IMG/VR virus record: IMGVR_UViG_3300049855_000365
Location: 1-38,739 of that record
Reading direction: 5' to 3' (one strand)
Source: a virus
DNA: 38,739 bases
The notes beneath the pieces are model-generated. The model had not been told where the DNA came from. It searched no databases and was given only the letters and a program-made list of their open reading frames with translations. A program made the position numbers and the translations under genes. Of this stretch, positions 32,310 through 38,723 are shown one piece after another (the first letter of the stretch is position 1; each line of letters starts with the position of its first letter).

Positions 32310-32492
32310 TTAAGATTCAGCGACATCGCAGATGTCGATAATTTGCTGAGCTACAGCGCGGGCCTGTGTGGTGTTCCAGTTCCCGAGCAGTACAAACAGC
32401 GATCCGTGCCGGGCTTCTAGAATGATTTGTGGGTCGATGCCGGGGTTTTCGATTCGGCATGTGGTGATGAATCCATCCAGACCCTTGACCAT
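32310..32492 (-). CDS. Small protein, unknown
   Basis: This 60-residue protein starts at ATG 32492 with AAGG upstream, continuing MVKGLDGFITTCRIENPGID. It ends in a helix (TTQARAVAQQIIDICDVAE). It sits immediately upstream of the DGR targets. No family recognised. Confidence 0.65.
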   Translation of the reverse strand: MVKGLDGFITTCRIENPGIDPQIILEARHGSLFVLLGNWNTTQARAVAQQIIDICDVAES

Positions 32493-32508
32493 TCGCAACG
32501 CCTTTTGC

Positions 32509-32751
32509 TTAGTGCTGGTTTGATCTGGCTGCGACTTGCCCGAGCAGCGGGCGGGCGGGGTCGCGCAGGCTGCGTTGTTTTAGGCGCAGATTGGCCAGGT
32601 GCAGGGAGAGGTGTGGCAGCACTTCGCCGTGGTAGTAGGTGGCGTGCGCACGATGCACTTCAGCTTGTTGCGTGGTGCGGCGGATGTCGGCTTCTGCACG
32701 GCGGATTTGCAGGGCGATTCGGATGCGTTGCAGCAGGGTCTTTGTGGTCAT
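32509..32751 (-). CDS. Small basic helical protein, unknown
   Basis: This 80-residue protein starts MTTKTLLQRIRIALQIRRAE, overlapping the membrane protein's stop as ATGA. It is rich in Arg, Gln and Ala, forms one long predicted coiled helix and has no hydrophobic segment. Function unknown. Confidence 0.6.
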   Translation of the reverse strand: MTTKTLLQRIRIALQIRRAEADIRRTTQQAEVHRAHATYYHGEVLPHLSLHLANLRLKQRSLRDPARPLLGQVAARSNQH

Positions 32752-33056
32752 TGCATGAGCTCCAGAATGGATGGGCGGGTGGTGGCTGTGCGCTTGGGCG
32801 CGCTGAGCCGAAAGCGGATTTGTAGGCCGAGCCATAGGGCGTGGGCTGCGAATAAGGCGGCAAGGCCGGCGCAGCTGGCCCATTGGGCGAGCGTGGCCAT
32901 ATATGTGGCTTGCCAAGCGGCCATGGCGGTGAAAAATGCGGTGCTGAGGATGGATGCGCCGGCCGATGAGCGGGCGCGCCAGGTGGCGCGTGCGTGGTTG
33001 GCGGTCATGCCTACACCGATCAGCAGCACGAGCAGGTTTAGGGTGTCCAGGCTCAT
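32748..33056 (-). CDS. Small membrane protein
   Basis: This 102-residue protein has hydrophobic segments starting MSLDTLNLLVLLIGVGMTAN, then STAFFTAMAAWQATYMATLA and SCAGLAALFAAHALWLGLQI, suggesting three to four membrane helices and a cytoplasmic basic tail. It overlaps both neighbours by four bases. Superinfection exclusion or membrane modification is possible but unproven. Confidence 0.72.
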   Translation of the reverse strand: MSLDTLNLLVLLIGVGMTANHARATWRARSSAGASILSTAFFTAMAAWQATYMATLAQWASCAGLAALFAAHALWLGLQIRFRLSAPKRTATTRPSILELMQ

Positions 33057-33430
33057 GTGCGGGCCTCGTTCGTGGGGTGCGCGCTGAGTTTTTTGGTCCA
33101 GCGCAACAGGGCGTCCAGATCGGGCGGCAGCAGGTGCGCGGGTACGTCGGGCATATGCGCCCAGCAAGGCGGGGTGTCCATGGGGGTGCCGTGAATGTCG
33201 TGCCAGATTTTGGTGATCTGCCATCCGGTGTAGACGTCGCCGTCTGCATAGGCGAAGAGCACGATGGTGTCGTCGTCAGGCAGGCAGTCGGTGCTGCGAT
33301 GCCAGGTGATCGCGACTTCTTGCTGGGCGGCAGCGTAGGTGCTGTGCAGTTGCTCAGTGAGATCGCTCACTTGCTGGCGCAGATGGTCCAGTTGATCGAG
33401 CATGGCGGTTTGGTGTTGGCTGTGTGTCAT
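33053..33430 (-). CDS. DUF551-like phage protein
   Basis: This protein of about 125 residues starts MTHSQHQTAMLDQLDHLRQQ, with a coiled N-terminal helix. WHRSTDCLPDDDTIVLFAYA and DGDVYTGWQI follow, resembling DUF551 (W...LP...VLV...G). AAAGG precedes the start. It is the first gene after the leftward promoter; its function is unknown. Confidence 0.72.
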   Translation of the reverse strand: MTHSQHQTAMLDQLDHLRQQVSDLTEQLHSTYAAAQQEVAITWHRSTDCLPDDDTIVLFAYADGDVYTGWQITKIWHDIHGTPMDTPPCWAHMPDVPAHLLPPDLDALLRWTKKLSAHPTNEART

Positions 33431-33701
33431 GGTGAGCCTTTGTGTGTGGGTGCTGTGTGCTGCCATCGGACTACCCGGTGTGCCTTTGCGGCCATGCCGA
33501 GCTGGCTGCTGCCTCGCTGATCCCTGCGCTAAGCCCGCCATCAGCAAGGCGAGAGAGAACGCGGCGGCAGGGTGCCGTGCTGCATGAATCTGTTTAGTGC
33601 TGAGTGCCCCTTACCGCGCCGTCTTTCCGTAGATCCACGACTTCACTGTGCCCAGGGGTCTCCGCGTGTTGGTGCGGTGGGCTGGCGGTGTTGATGGCTG
33701 A

Positions 33702-33742
33702 ATTATCAGGATAGTGGTTTAACTTGTCAACAGAATCCTGTT
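33702..33742 (-). promoter_or_regulatory. Leftward early promoter with two operators
   Basis: On the minus strand TTGACA (33725-33730) and GATAAT (33702-33707) are separated by 17 bases, a near-consensus sigma-70 promoter. CAG-N4-CTG-like sites lie at 33708-33717 and 33731-33740, 23 bases apart and overlapping -10 and -35. The same arrangement occurs at the cro promoter. It probably drives the operon from the DUF551-like gene to int, including the DGR, and is probably shut by the repressor. Confidence 0.82.
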
Positions 33743-33753
33743 TATCTTGGCGA

Positions 33754-33774
33754 AATAAAACCCGCCGAGGCGGG
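33754..33774 (-). terminator. Terminator-like hairpin ahead of the leftward promoter
   Basis: On the minus strand a CCCGC/GCGGG stem is followed by TTTTATTT. It would stop leftward transcripts arriving from the hicAB side before the leftward promoter, insulating it. The same stem lies in the plus-strand upstream region of hicA. Confidence 0.55.
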
Positions 33775-33780
33775 GATGGG

Positions 33781-33816
33781 TTGTCTAATTAACGCGCTGT
33801 TGTGTATATTTACACA
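33781..33816 (+). promoter_or_regulatory. hicAB promoter with palindrome
   Basis: TTGTCT (33781-33786) and TATATT (33805-33810) are 18 bases apart. Around the -10 is the inverted repeat TGTGTATATTTACACA at 33801-33816, ending directly at the ATG. HicB often represses its own promoter, and this palindrome is a good operator candidate. The transcription start would fall at or very near the ATG. Confidence 0.65.
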
Positions 33817-34005
33817 ATGAAAAGCGCGGACGTTATTAAACGGCTTGAGTCAGAGGGCTGGAAGCACGTGGGCGGCAAGGGTGATCACGTGAAGTTCAAG
33901 CATGCAGACAAGCCTGGTCATGTGGTGGTGCCTCATCCGCGCAAAGATATGGCGATTGGCACGTTGCGCAATATTTACCGGCAAGCCGGTTGGGACTGGA
34001 GGTGA
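33817..34005 (+). CDS. hicA: HicA toxin
   Basis: This 62-residue protein starts MKSADVIKRLESEGWKHVGG, with KGDHVKFKHADKPGHVVVPH, which includes the catalytic-type His of HicA-fold mRNA interferases. It ends GTLRNIYRQAGWDWR, a typical HicA end. No ribosome site is seen upstream of the ATG. The stop overlaps the following ATG. It cleaves mRNA unless bound by HicB; here it probably stabilises the prophage or defends against other phages. Confidence 0.93.
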   Translation: MKSADVIKRLESEGWKHVGGKGDHVKFKHADKPGHVVVPHPRKDMAIGTLRNIYRQAGWDWR

Positions 34006-34010
34006 TGAGT

Positions 34011-34403
34011 ATGTTGTATCCGGGCTATGTGCATAAAGATCAAGACAGCGCCTATGGGCTAAGTTTCCCGGATTTTCCCGGTTGTTTTTCCGCTGCGGAT
34101 GATCTGGCTGATTTGCCGCGCATGGCGCAAGAGGCTGTGGAGGTGCATTTTGAGGGGGAGAGCTTTGCGCTTCCCGCACCCACTTCGCCTGAACATTGGG
34201 CGGGTGATGATCGTTTTGCGGGGGGGTACTGGATGCTGGTGGAGATTGATCTGGCGCGCGTCAGCGCAAAGCCTACCCGGCTGAATATTTCGCTGCCCGA
34301 GTATCTGGTGCGCCAGATCGATGTGTATGCCGAAGCGCATCACTTGAGCCGATCCGGGTTTTTGGCCCGTGCGGCTGAGGATGCGATGCGGGCACAGCGC
34401 TAG
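34011..34403 (+). CDS. hicB: HicB antitoxin
   Basis: This protein of about 130 residues starts MLYPGYVHKDQDSAYGLSFP, the standard HicB N-terminus, with ETC-type partial RNase H fold (PDFPGCFSAADDLADLPRMA). A ribbon-helix-helix DNA-binding domain follows (TRLNISLPEYLVRQIDVYAE, AHHLSRSGFLARAAEDAM). ATG 34011 lies six bases after GGAGGTG (33998-34004). ATG 34005 touches that site and is less likely. Confidence 0.93.
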   Translation: MLYPGYVHKDQDSAYGLSFPDFPGCFSAADDLADLPRMAQEAVEVHFEGESFALPAPTSPEHWAGDDRFAGGYWMLVEIDLARVSAKPTRLNISLPEYLVRQIDVYAEAHHLSRSGFLARAAEDAMRAQR

Positions 34404-34427
34404 TGGAATATCTCGGTCATATAGAAC

Positions 34428-34454
34428 GAAAAAGCCCGATGAGGTTCATCGGGC
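34428..34454 (-). terminator. Terminator between hicAB and BRCT gene
   Basis: GCCCGATGA pairs perfectly with TCATCGGGC around GGT, a nine-bp stem. On the minus strand TTTTTCG follows, giving an intrinsic terminator for the BRCT gene. It may also serve hicAB from the other side, but the plus strand lacks a T-run. Confidence 0.72.
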
Positions 34455-34613
34455 GTCTATCGCAGCTATCAACCAGAACAAAAATCTACGCTCGCAGGTG
34501 TCAACCTAATTCAGGACGGGTCAAGGATGTTTTTTGATCAAACAGCTTCTTCTGCGGCCGACTTAGGGGTTTGGGTACATGTCTAGATGGTTTTGGTGGG
34601 GTGCCTCTTGATT

Positions 34614-35240
34614 TCAAGTTGCTGCAATTGCTTCGATCGCCGCAGTCCAGTGTTTTTCAGAGATGATTGCGGGCTGCCCGATGTCTTCTTGCCACTTGAT
34701 TGCCGTTTCGATCTTGCGTCCGTACGAGGCTTGTGACCAGTTGGGGCTGCCGATAGCGCCAACGACAAGGTAATCCAGTTTTTTGGTGACGCGATCAATT
34801 GGCATGGCTTCTAGTTTTAAGACGATACGCTCGCACGCTGCGCGCGTTCCGAAGTAGAAGTCGCCCGTAAAGCAAAAGGTTCTGTTTTGGAAAATGATGT
34901 GCGGCTCGTCGTCAAAGGGGATACTCGCGGCCTCTGTGGTTGATGACCCGGTTTCTGCGAAGTGGTTTCCGCTGATGTTGGTGAGGCAGTTGAGTAGTGA
35001 TGTGCGTTCGTCCGGGGTGATTACGCCGTCTGAAAGTATCTCTTCGATGCGCCGAGCGATCATGTTTCCAGGCCAGACCGAGCATGCGTCTTGGTGCTCG
35101 GCGAGCCACATCTGCAGATAGTGAATTTCAAGATCATTGACGAGCCCGTCTGACACAATCCCTGTGCAAATGCCGAGCAGGGTGCTTGCGGCTTTGCTGA
35201 GGCTTCGGGCGCGCATTGCTTTGGTAATTTGAGCATCCAT
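34614..35240 (-). CDS. BRCT-domain protein
   Basis: This 208-residue protein has an N-terminal helical half (KAASTLLGICTGIVSDGLVN) with a calcium-sensor-like SDGVITPDERTSLLN segment. A C-terminal BRCT domain follows (FCFTGDFYFGTRAACERIV, LDYLVVGAIGSPNWSQASYG). BRCT domains bind DNA ends or nicks and are best known from NAD-dependent DNA ligase; here no ligase domain is present. It lies alone between the hicAB unit and the small gene, like a moron. Confidence 0.85.
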   Translation of the reverse strand: MDAQITKAMRARSLSKAASTLLGICTGIVSDGLVNDLEIHYLQMWLAEHQDACSVWPGNMIARRIEEILSDGVITPDERTSLLNCLTNISGNHFAETGSSTTEAASIPFDDEPHIIFQNRTFCFTGDFYFGTRAACERIVLKLEAMPIDRVTKKLDYLVVGAIGSPNWSQASYGRKIETAIKWQEDIGQPAIISEKHWTAAIEAIAAT

Positions 35241-35419
35241 GTGGAAATTGCCTTTTTGAGTTTTGGTGTGGTGGATTGAGTCAGGGTCTGGCTTGTTGTT
35301 GGGGCTTGTTTGTTGTGTTTAGCGAATTTGTTAAATTTGGTGTTTATAGGGGGGGTAAGTGCGTTGCGTATGGATGGGATAGCGGATACTTGCGCACAAA
35401 TTTTATGTCAAGGTCTTCT

Positions 35420-35662
35420 ATGTCTCATAAACTACCTAGAATTTTGAATGTGACGGCTGTGGATGCGCGTGAGTGCGAGCAGCTGGCTTTTGAGCTTGCA
35501 CATCGCGCGCGAATCGGAAAAACGCGTGGGTTGGCAATTATTGAGTGGGTAGGTGCGAATCAGATCGACATGCAGCTTGCGGGGTATCCGCGCCGCAACG
35601 TGCAGGCTGGGCATTGGGGTGCGGCTCGGCTAATGGAATCCTTGTTGTGGAAGGATGATTGA
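35420..35662 (+). CDS. Small protein, unknown
   Basis: This protein of about 80 residues starts MSHKLPRILNVTAVDARECE, with AAGG six bases before ATG 35420. ATG 35405 or an upstream start within 35276 are less supported. It is a helix-strand protein with IEWVGANQIDMQLAGYPRRN. It is followed by a perfect intrinsic terminator, so it is a single-gene unit. Function unknown. Confidence 0.65.
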   Translation: MSHKLPRILNVTAVDARECEQLAFELAHRARIGKTRGLAIIEWVGANQIDMQLAGYPRRNVQAGHWGAARLMESLLWKDD

Positions 35663-35684
35663 GCTTTACAATGATTTTGGCGGG

Positions 35685-35698
35685 CCGTCGGCCGACGG
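35685..35698. repeat. 14-bp perfect palindrome
   Basis: CCGTCGGCCGACGG reads the same on both strands. It lies in the 3' untranslated area of the small gene at 35420-35662, between its stop and the terminator. It may be a protein-binding site or a transcript hairpin; nothing further can be said. Confidence 0.5.
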
Positions 35699-35784
35699 TG
35701 CGATGCGGACAGCTCTGATGGGCTTGATCTAAGACCCTACCCGATTCGCAGTAAATCGCCATCTTGCACCCCCGTGCTTCCAGA

Positions 35785-35810
35785 CCCCACTGACGAGTGG
35801 GGTTTTTTTT
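35785..35810 (+). terminator. Strong intrinsic terminator
   Basis: CCCCACT pairs with AGTGGGG around GACG and is followed by eight T residues. It ends the transcript of the small gene at 35420-35662. On the minus strand it would follow the repressor transcript, though without a T-run. Confidence 0.88.
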
Positions 35811-35871
35811 GACTGGATGCGCAGCATAACAAAAATTGATCTGCGCATACGCTTGCGTGTGTGGGGCCGGC

Positions 35872-36324
35872 TCAATTGCCCTTTTGGGTAGCTTTGTTCT
35901 GTGTCGTTGCGCGCTGGGTGCTGCTGCGTCTGGGTGCTACGGTGCCGTCGGGTCGCGGGCTTCGCGCTCCGGCCATCTGGCGGGTGCGTACCTCGGCGAT
36001 TTCGACAAGCCACTCTTTATCGGTTTCGGGAAGCTCAAAAAAGGCGGCTAGTAGTCGTTTTGCATTTGCGTCGTATGTGGCGTCCGGCTCTCTTGACGCT
36101 GGGGCTTCTTTTTTTTGTGTTTCGCGTGCCCCGGTGCCTTCAGCGAGCCATACGGCGCTAACACCAAACACAGCTGCAATACGTGGAATTTTCGCGGAGG
36201 TTAGTTGCCCGGATTCTAGATTTCCGATGAGTGATTGCCCGCATGACGCGCGCTTGGCAAGCTCGGCTTGTGACATGCCGAGCCTTGTTCGTTCGGCGCG
36301 CATTCTTTTTGCAAGTGTGTCCAT
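35872..36324 (-). CDS. Phage repressor, short CI-like, HTH type
   Basis: This 150-residue protein starts at ATG 36324 (MDTLAKRMRAERTRLGMSQA). An XRE-type HTH (LGMSQAELAKRASCGQSLIG, then NLESGQLTSAKIPRIAAVFG) occupies residues 5-60. A charged, probably flexible C-terminus follows. There is no S24 autoprotease domain, so RecA-triggered self-cleavage is not expected. The frame open to 36396 is not used, because the start falls at an operator and has no ribosome site. Confidence 0.88.
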   Translation of the reverse strand: MDTLAKRMRAERTRLGMSQAELAKRASCGQSLIGNLESGQLTSAKIPRIAAVFGVSAVWLAEGTGARETQKKEAPASREPDATYDANAKRLLAAFFELPETDKEWLVEIAEVRTRQMAGARSPRPDGTVAPRRSSTQRATTQNKATQKGN

Positions 36325-36394
36325 ATCAGGATTGTGATTGATATTGCAATCAGTTTGCTGTTGACACCGGCTAACAGAATTCTGATAATTGATC
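36324..36394. promoter_or_regulatory. Operator array and rightward cro promoter
   Basis: TTGACA (36361-36366) and GATAAT (36384-36389), 17 bases apart, form a rightward promoter. Three CAG-N4-CTG-like sites lie at 36327-36336 (CAGGATTGTG), 36351-36360 (CAGTTTGCTG) and 36375-36384 (CAGAATTCTG), each 24 bases apart. The first overlaps the repressor start codon. This equal spacing is like the lambda right operator. The sites are inferred from their spacing and from the matching leftward promoter. Confidence 0.85.
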
Positions 36395-36583
36395 ATGGAC
36401 TGGAAAAAAATTGTTTTAAAACTGATGCAAGGCGGGAAGACACAGGCCGAGGTTGGGCGCGCACTTGGCCGTCCTCAGTCATGGGTTTCTGCTGTGGCGA
36501 ATGGCCATATCACATCTCTTCGCTGGGAGGATGGCCAGAAGCTTTTGGCCCTCTTGGCTGAGGTTGAACAGCTTGCTGCATAA
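36395..36583 (+). CDS. Cro-like HTH protein
   Basis: This 62-residue protein starts MDWKKIVLKLMQGGKTQAEV, with GRALGRPQSWVSAVANGHIT forming an HTH. It is divergent from the repressor and is expressed from the rightward promoter. The predicted transcript begins within a base or two of the ATG, so the mRNA is probably leaderless. It likely blocks repressor expression and favours lytic growth. Confidence 0.88.
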   Translation: MDWKKIVLKLMQGGKTQAEVGRALGRPQSWVSAVANGHITSLRWEDGQKLLALLAEVEQLAA

Positions 36584-36800
36584 GGCAGCCTGCAATCTCA
36601 ACTTGGTCTCTGATGGCCTTGAGTGCTGCGTGAGTGGCGGGGGTTGGCAGGCGGTGGCTGAGTAGTTGGTCTGCCTCACGGCAGAAGTCGGCAGAAAAGC
36701 CGGGAAGGCGGCGGGCAAGGATATCGAGCATCAGCTGCAGGGCGATTTGTTCGGCCATGAGGATGGATGCAGAGATTTGGACGGGTTTGTTGGTTGGCAT
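36510..36800 (-). CDS. Possible antisense gene opposite the cro-cII gap
   Basis: This 96-residue frame starts MPTNKPVQISASILMAEQIA. It has strongly biased third positions and a helix-rich amino acid pattern (ILARRLPGFSADFCREADQL, PTPATHAALKAIRDQVEIAG). No plausible gene is seen on the plus strand here. It would be transcribed toward cro and overlap its last 74 bases. The ribosome site is weak (GAG). It may be a real small gene or a chance open frame. Confidence 0.45.
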   Translation of the reverse strand: MPTNKPVQISASILMAEQIALQLMLDILARRLPGFSADFCREADQLLSHRLPTPATHAALKAIRDQVEIAGCLMQQAVQPQPRGPKASGHPPSEEM

Positions 36801-36880
36801 GGCTTGGCTCGTGGGGTTTGACGGGCTTTATGGTGACAGAGGCGTGTTGCGCTGCCACATATCACTTTTAAGGGGGCGGA

Positions 36881-37348
36881 ATGAATCAGCTTGATCTGGC
36901 CGTGCATGAGACGGCACACGGTTTTCCGGGGGGGTTGGCTGCTGCGGCAGGGGCGTTGGGTACGTCTTACGGGGTGCTGAAAAACAAGGTGAATCCGAGC
37001 GTGGACACGAACGTGTTGAGTCTGAAAGAGGCGATGCGCTTGATGTTGTTGTCGGGTGATTGTCGGATCCTTGAGGCGATGGCGCGTGAGTTGGGGCGGT
37101 CGGTGGCGGTGCGTGAGCAAAACGCGGGCGGGGTGTTGCGGGAGTTGTTGGCTGAGCAGCAGGCGCACGGGAATCTGGCAAAGCTGGTGGCGGATGTGAT
37201 CGCGGATAACCGGGTGTCGCCGCGTGAGGCCTTTGCGGTGGCGGGGGAGGTTGAAGCGGAGATTGCGTCGCTGCAGCGCCTGTCTGACAGCGTGAAGCGG
37301 GCGGCGGATTCGGCGGTGTCTTTGTTCAGGGAGGCTGGCCATGGTTGA
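36881..37348 (+). CDS. CII-like phage regulatory protein (CP76 family)
   Basis: This 155-residue protein starts MNQLDLAVHETAHGFPGGLA, with YGVLKNKVNPSVDTNVLSLK, the hallmark of the CP76/phage regulatory CII family. Helices to the C-terminus follow (LAKLVADVIADNRVSPREAF). GGGGGCGG precedes the ATG. In related phages it helps decide between lysis and lysogeny. It is in the same direction as cro and is followed with overlap by the next gene. Confidence 0.88.
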   Translation: MNQLDLAVHETAHGFPGGLAAAAGALGTSYGVLKNKVNPSVDTNVLSLKEAMRLMLLSGDCRILEAMARELGRSVAVREQNAGGVLRELLAEQQAHGNLAKLVADVIADNRVSPREAFAVAGEVEAEIASLQRLSDSVKRAADSAVSLFREAGHG

Positions 37349-37568
37349 GGCTGTGCGTAAGTTGGTGCGTGTTTCCGTGCGGCATACGACGGCGGATGAG
37401 GTGGCGTTTATCGATGGTTTGTGGGATCGGTGGGTGCGCGGGATTGGCCGGGTGAGTGCGCGGCTGCGGATGGAGGATTTGTCGTTGGCATATCAGCACC
37501 GGGTGTTTGATGAGGGGGTTTGCAAGAAGACGGTGTTGGCGGCGGTGCGTGGGTATGCGAAGCCATGA
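37341..37568 (+). CDS. Small phage protein, unknown
   Basis: This 75-residue protein starts MVEAVRKLVRVSVRHTTADE and overlaps the cII-like gene by eight bases. Helical and basic, with EDLSLAYQHRVFDEGVCKKT near the C-terminus. Next gene overlaps its stop as ATGA. Possibly a replication or regulatory accessory factor; not recognised. Confidence 0.7.
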   Translation: MVEAVRKLVRVSVRHTTADEVAFIDGLWDRWVRGIGRVSARLRMEDLSLAYQHRVFDEGVCKKTVLAAVRGYAKP

Positions 37569-37783
37569 GGGTTCGGGCTCGTTATGCGCTGACGAGTTGT
37601 GGGCGTGCGGCGATGTTGCATGACGGGGTGATGGGTCGCATCCAGCGAGCGCTGGAGGGCGGCCCGTTGTGCTGTGTGGGGCTTGCGGTGGCGGTGTCGT
37701 CGCAGGCTGAGACGGTGCGGCGGCGGGTGAGTGAGTTGTTGCGCGCTGGTTTGGTGAGGAGGGCGGATGGTTGCGGTGAGTGA
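37565..37783 (+). CDS. Small winged-helix-like protein
   Basis: This 72-residue protein starts at MRVRARYALTSCGRAAMLHD. CVGLAVAVSSQAETVRRRVS followed by ELLRAGLVRRADG looks like a small winged HTH of the MarR/ArsR shape. It overlaps the unknown gene upstream (ATGA) and the replication gene downstream by 17 bases. Function unknown. Confidence 0.65.
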   Translation: MRVRARYALTSCGRAAMLHDGVMGRIQRALEGGPLCCVGLAVAVSSQAETVRRRVSELLRAGLVRRADGCGE

Positions 37784-38723
37784 TCGTTCGGGGGATTCAC
37801 GCGGTTCAGCCATTGTGGTGACGGCTGAGGAGCTGGCTGCGTTGTTTGGTGTTGGGCCAATTGGGATGGCGTTGTATTTGGTGTTGCGGGCGCAGATGGA
37901 TTTTGGAACGGGGTTGGTGGGGTCTGCTTGCCCGATCAGTCTGCATGGATTGGCGGTGTGCCTGGAGCGACATGTGCCGCGTGGGCTGGGTGTTCAGCGG
38001 ATTCTTCCCAGCGAGAAGGATGTGCGGATGGGGCTGGATGGGTTGGCCCGAAATGGCTTGATTGAGCGGGTTGGAAATAGTGAGTTGTTGGTGTTTCGGT
38101 TGCTGTTTGCGCGTGTTGGAAACGTGCGCCAATTTCAAACCGGGCACAGTGCGGGCGCCAATGCGGGCACCGGGAAGGCCAGTAACAGCAAGGCTTTGCG
38201 GGCTATACCGGGCACCAATGATGCCCCGAACCGGGCACATATCAGGGATCAGGGTATTGCTGCTGTCAACAAAACAGCAGCATCACCCGGTGAACCATGT
38301 AGAGCGCCTGTGGATAAGTCGAGTTGTGATGCTGCTGCTGATATTTCAAATTCTGAGGAGCAAAAGACGATGGCTCAGATGGGGAAGATTCTGGAACTGC
38401 TGAAGGCGAAGGGCGTTGAAAAGCCGTCTTCAGGGGATCGAAGGGTGCGGAGCTGGGTTGACCGTGGTTACACGCAGGCGCAGTTGAAGCAATCGATTGA
38501 TAAAGCACGGCTTCGCCGCGCTTCGGACGGAAGTGCTGCGCCAATCAACGTGGGGTTGATCGATACGATCCTTGGGCAGGATTTTGCGGGCAAGGGGATG
38601 CGTGACGATTTGCTGGTGCGGGCGAAGGCTGCGGGCGTTGCGCCGCGACCGGGGGAGAGTTGGCCGGATTTTAGGAAGCGTGCGGCGGGTTTGTTGGCGG
38701 GTGGCGCTGATGCGCGCGGCTGA
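37767..38723 (+). CDS. Phage replication initiator-like protein
   Basis: This 318-residue protein has an N-terminal helix-turn-helix-like region (VVTAEELAALFGVGPIGMAL, and LPSEKDVRMGLDGLARNGLI, about residues 15-110). A low-complexity linker follows, containing iteron-like repeats in the DNA. The C-terminal part contains SWVDRGYTQAQLKQSIDKA (about residues 230-250), a DnaT-like or initiator C-terminal motif. Position after cro and cII-like genes fits a lambda O-type initiator. Confidence 0.72.
   Translation: MVAVSDRSGDSRGSAIVVTAEELAALFGVGPIGMALYLVLRAQMDFGTGLVGSACPISLHGLAVCLERHVPRGLGVQRILPSEKDVRMGLDGLARNGLIERVGNSELLVFRLLFARVGNVRQFQTGHSAGANAGTGKASNSKALRAIPGTNDAPNRAHIRDQGIAAVNKTAASPGEPCRAPVDKSSCDAAADISNSEEQKTMAQMGKILELLKAKGVEKPSSGDRRVRSWVDRGYTQAQLKQSIDKARLRRASDGSAAPINVGLIDTILGQDFAGKGMRDDLLVRAKAAGVAPRPGESWPDFRKRAAGLLAGGADARG
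38139..38238 (+). repeat. Iteron-like repeats inside the replication gene
   Basis: ACCGGGCAC occurs at 38139-38147, 38207-38215 and 38230-38238, with a related TGCGGGCAC at 38162-38170. GGGC(A/G)CCAATG occurs at 38153-38163 and 38210-38220. They lie in the low-complexity linker of the initiator-like gene. The position is that of the lambda origin inside gene O, so this is a candidate origin. Confidence 0.6.

Noticed and set aside
35729-36013. Minus-strand frame upstream of and overlapping the repressor end
   Set aside because: Arg/Pro/Thr-rich composition, spans a terminator and overlaps the repressor in another frame. No ribosome site was found.
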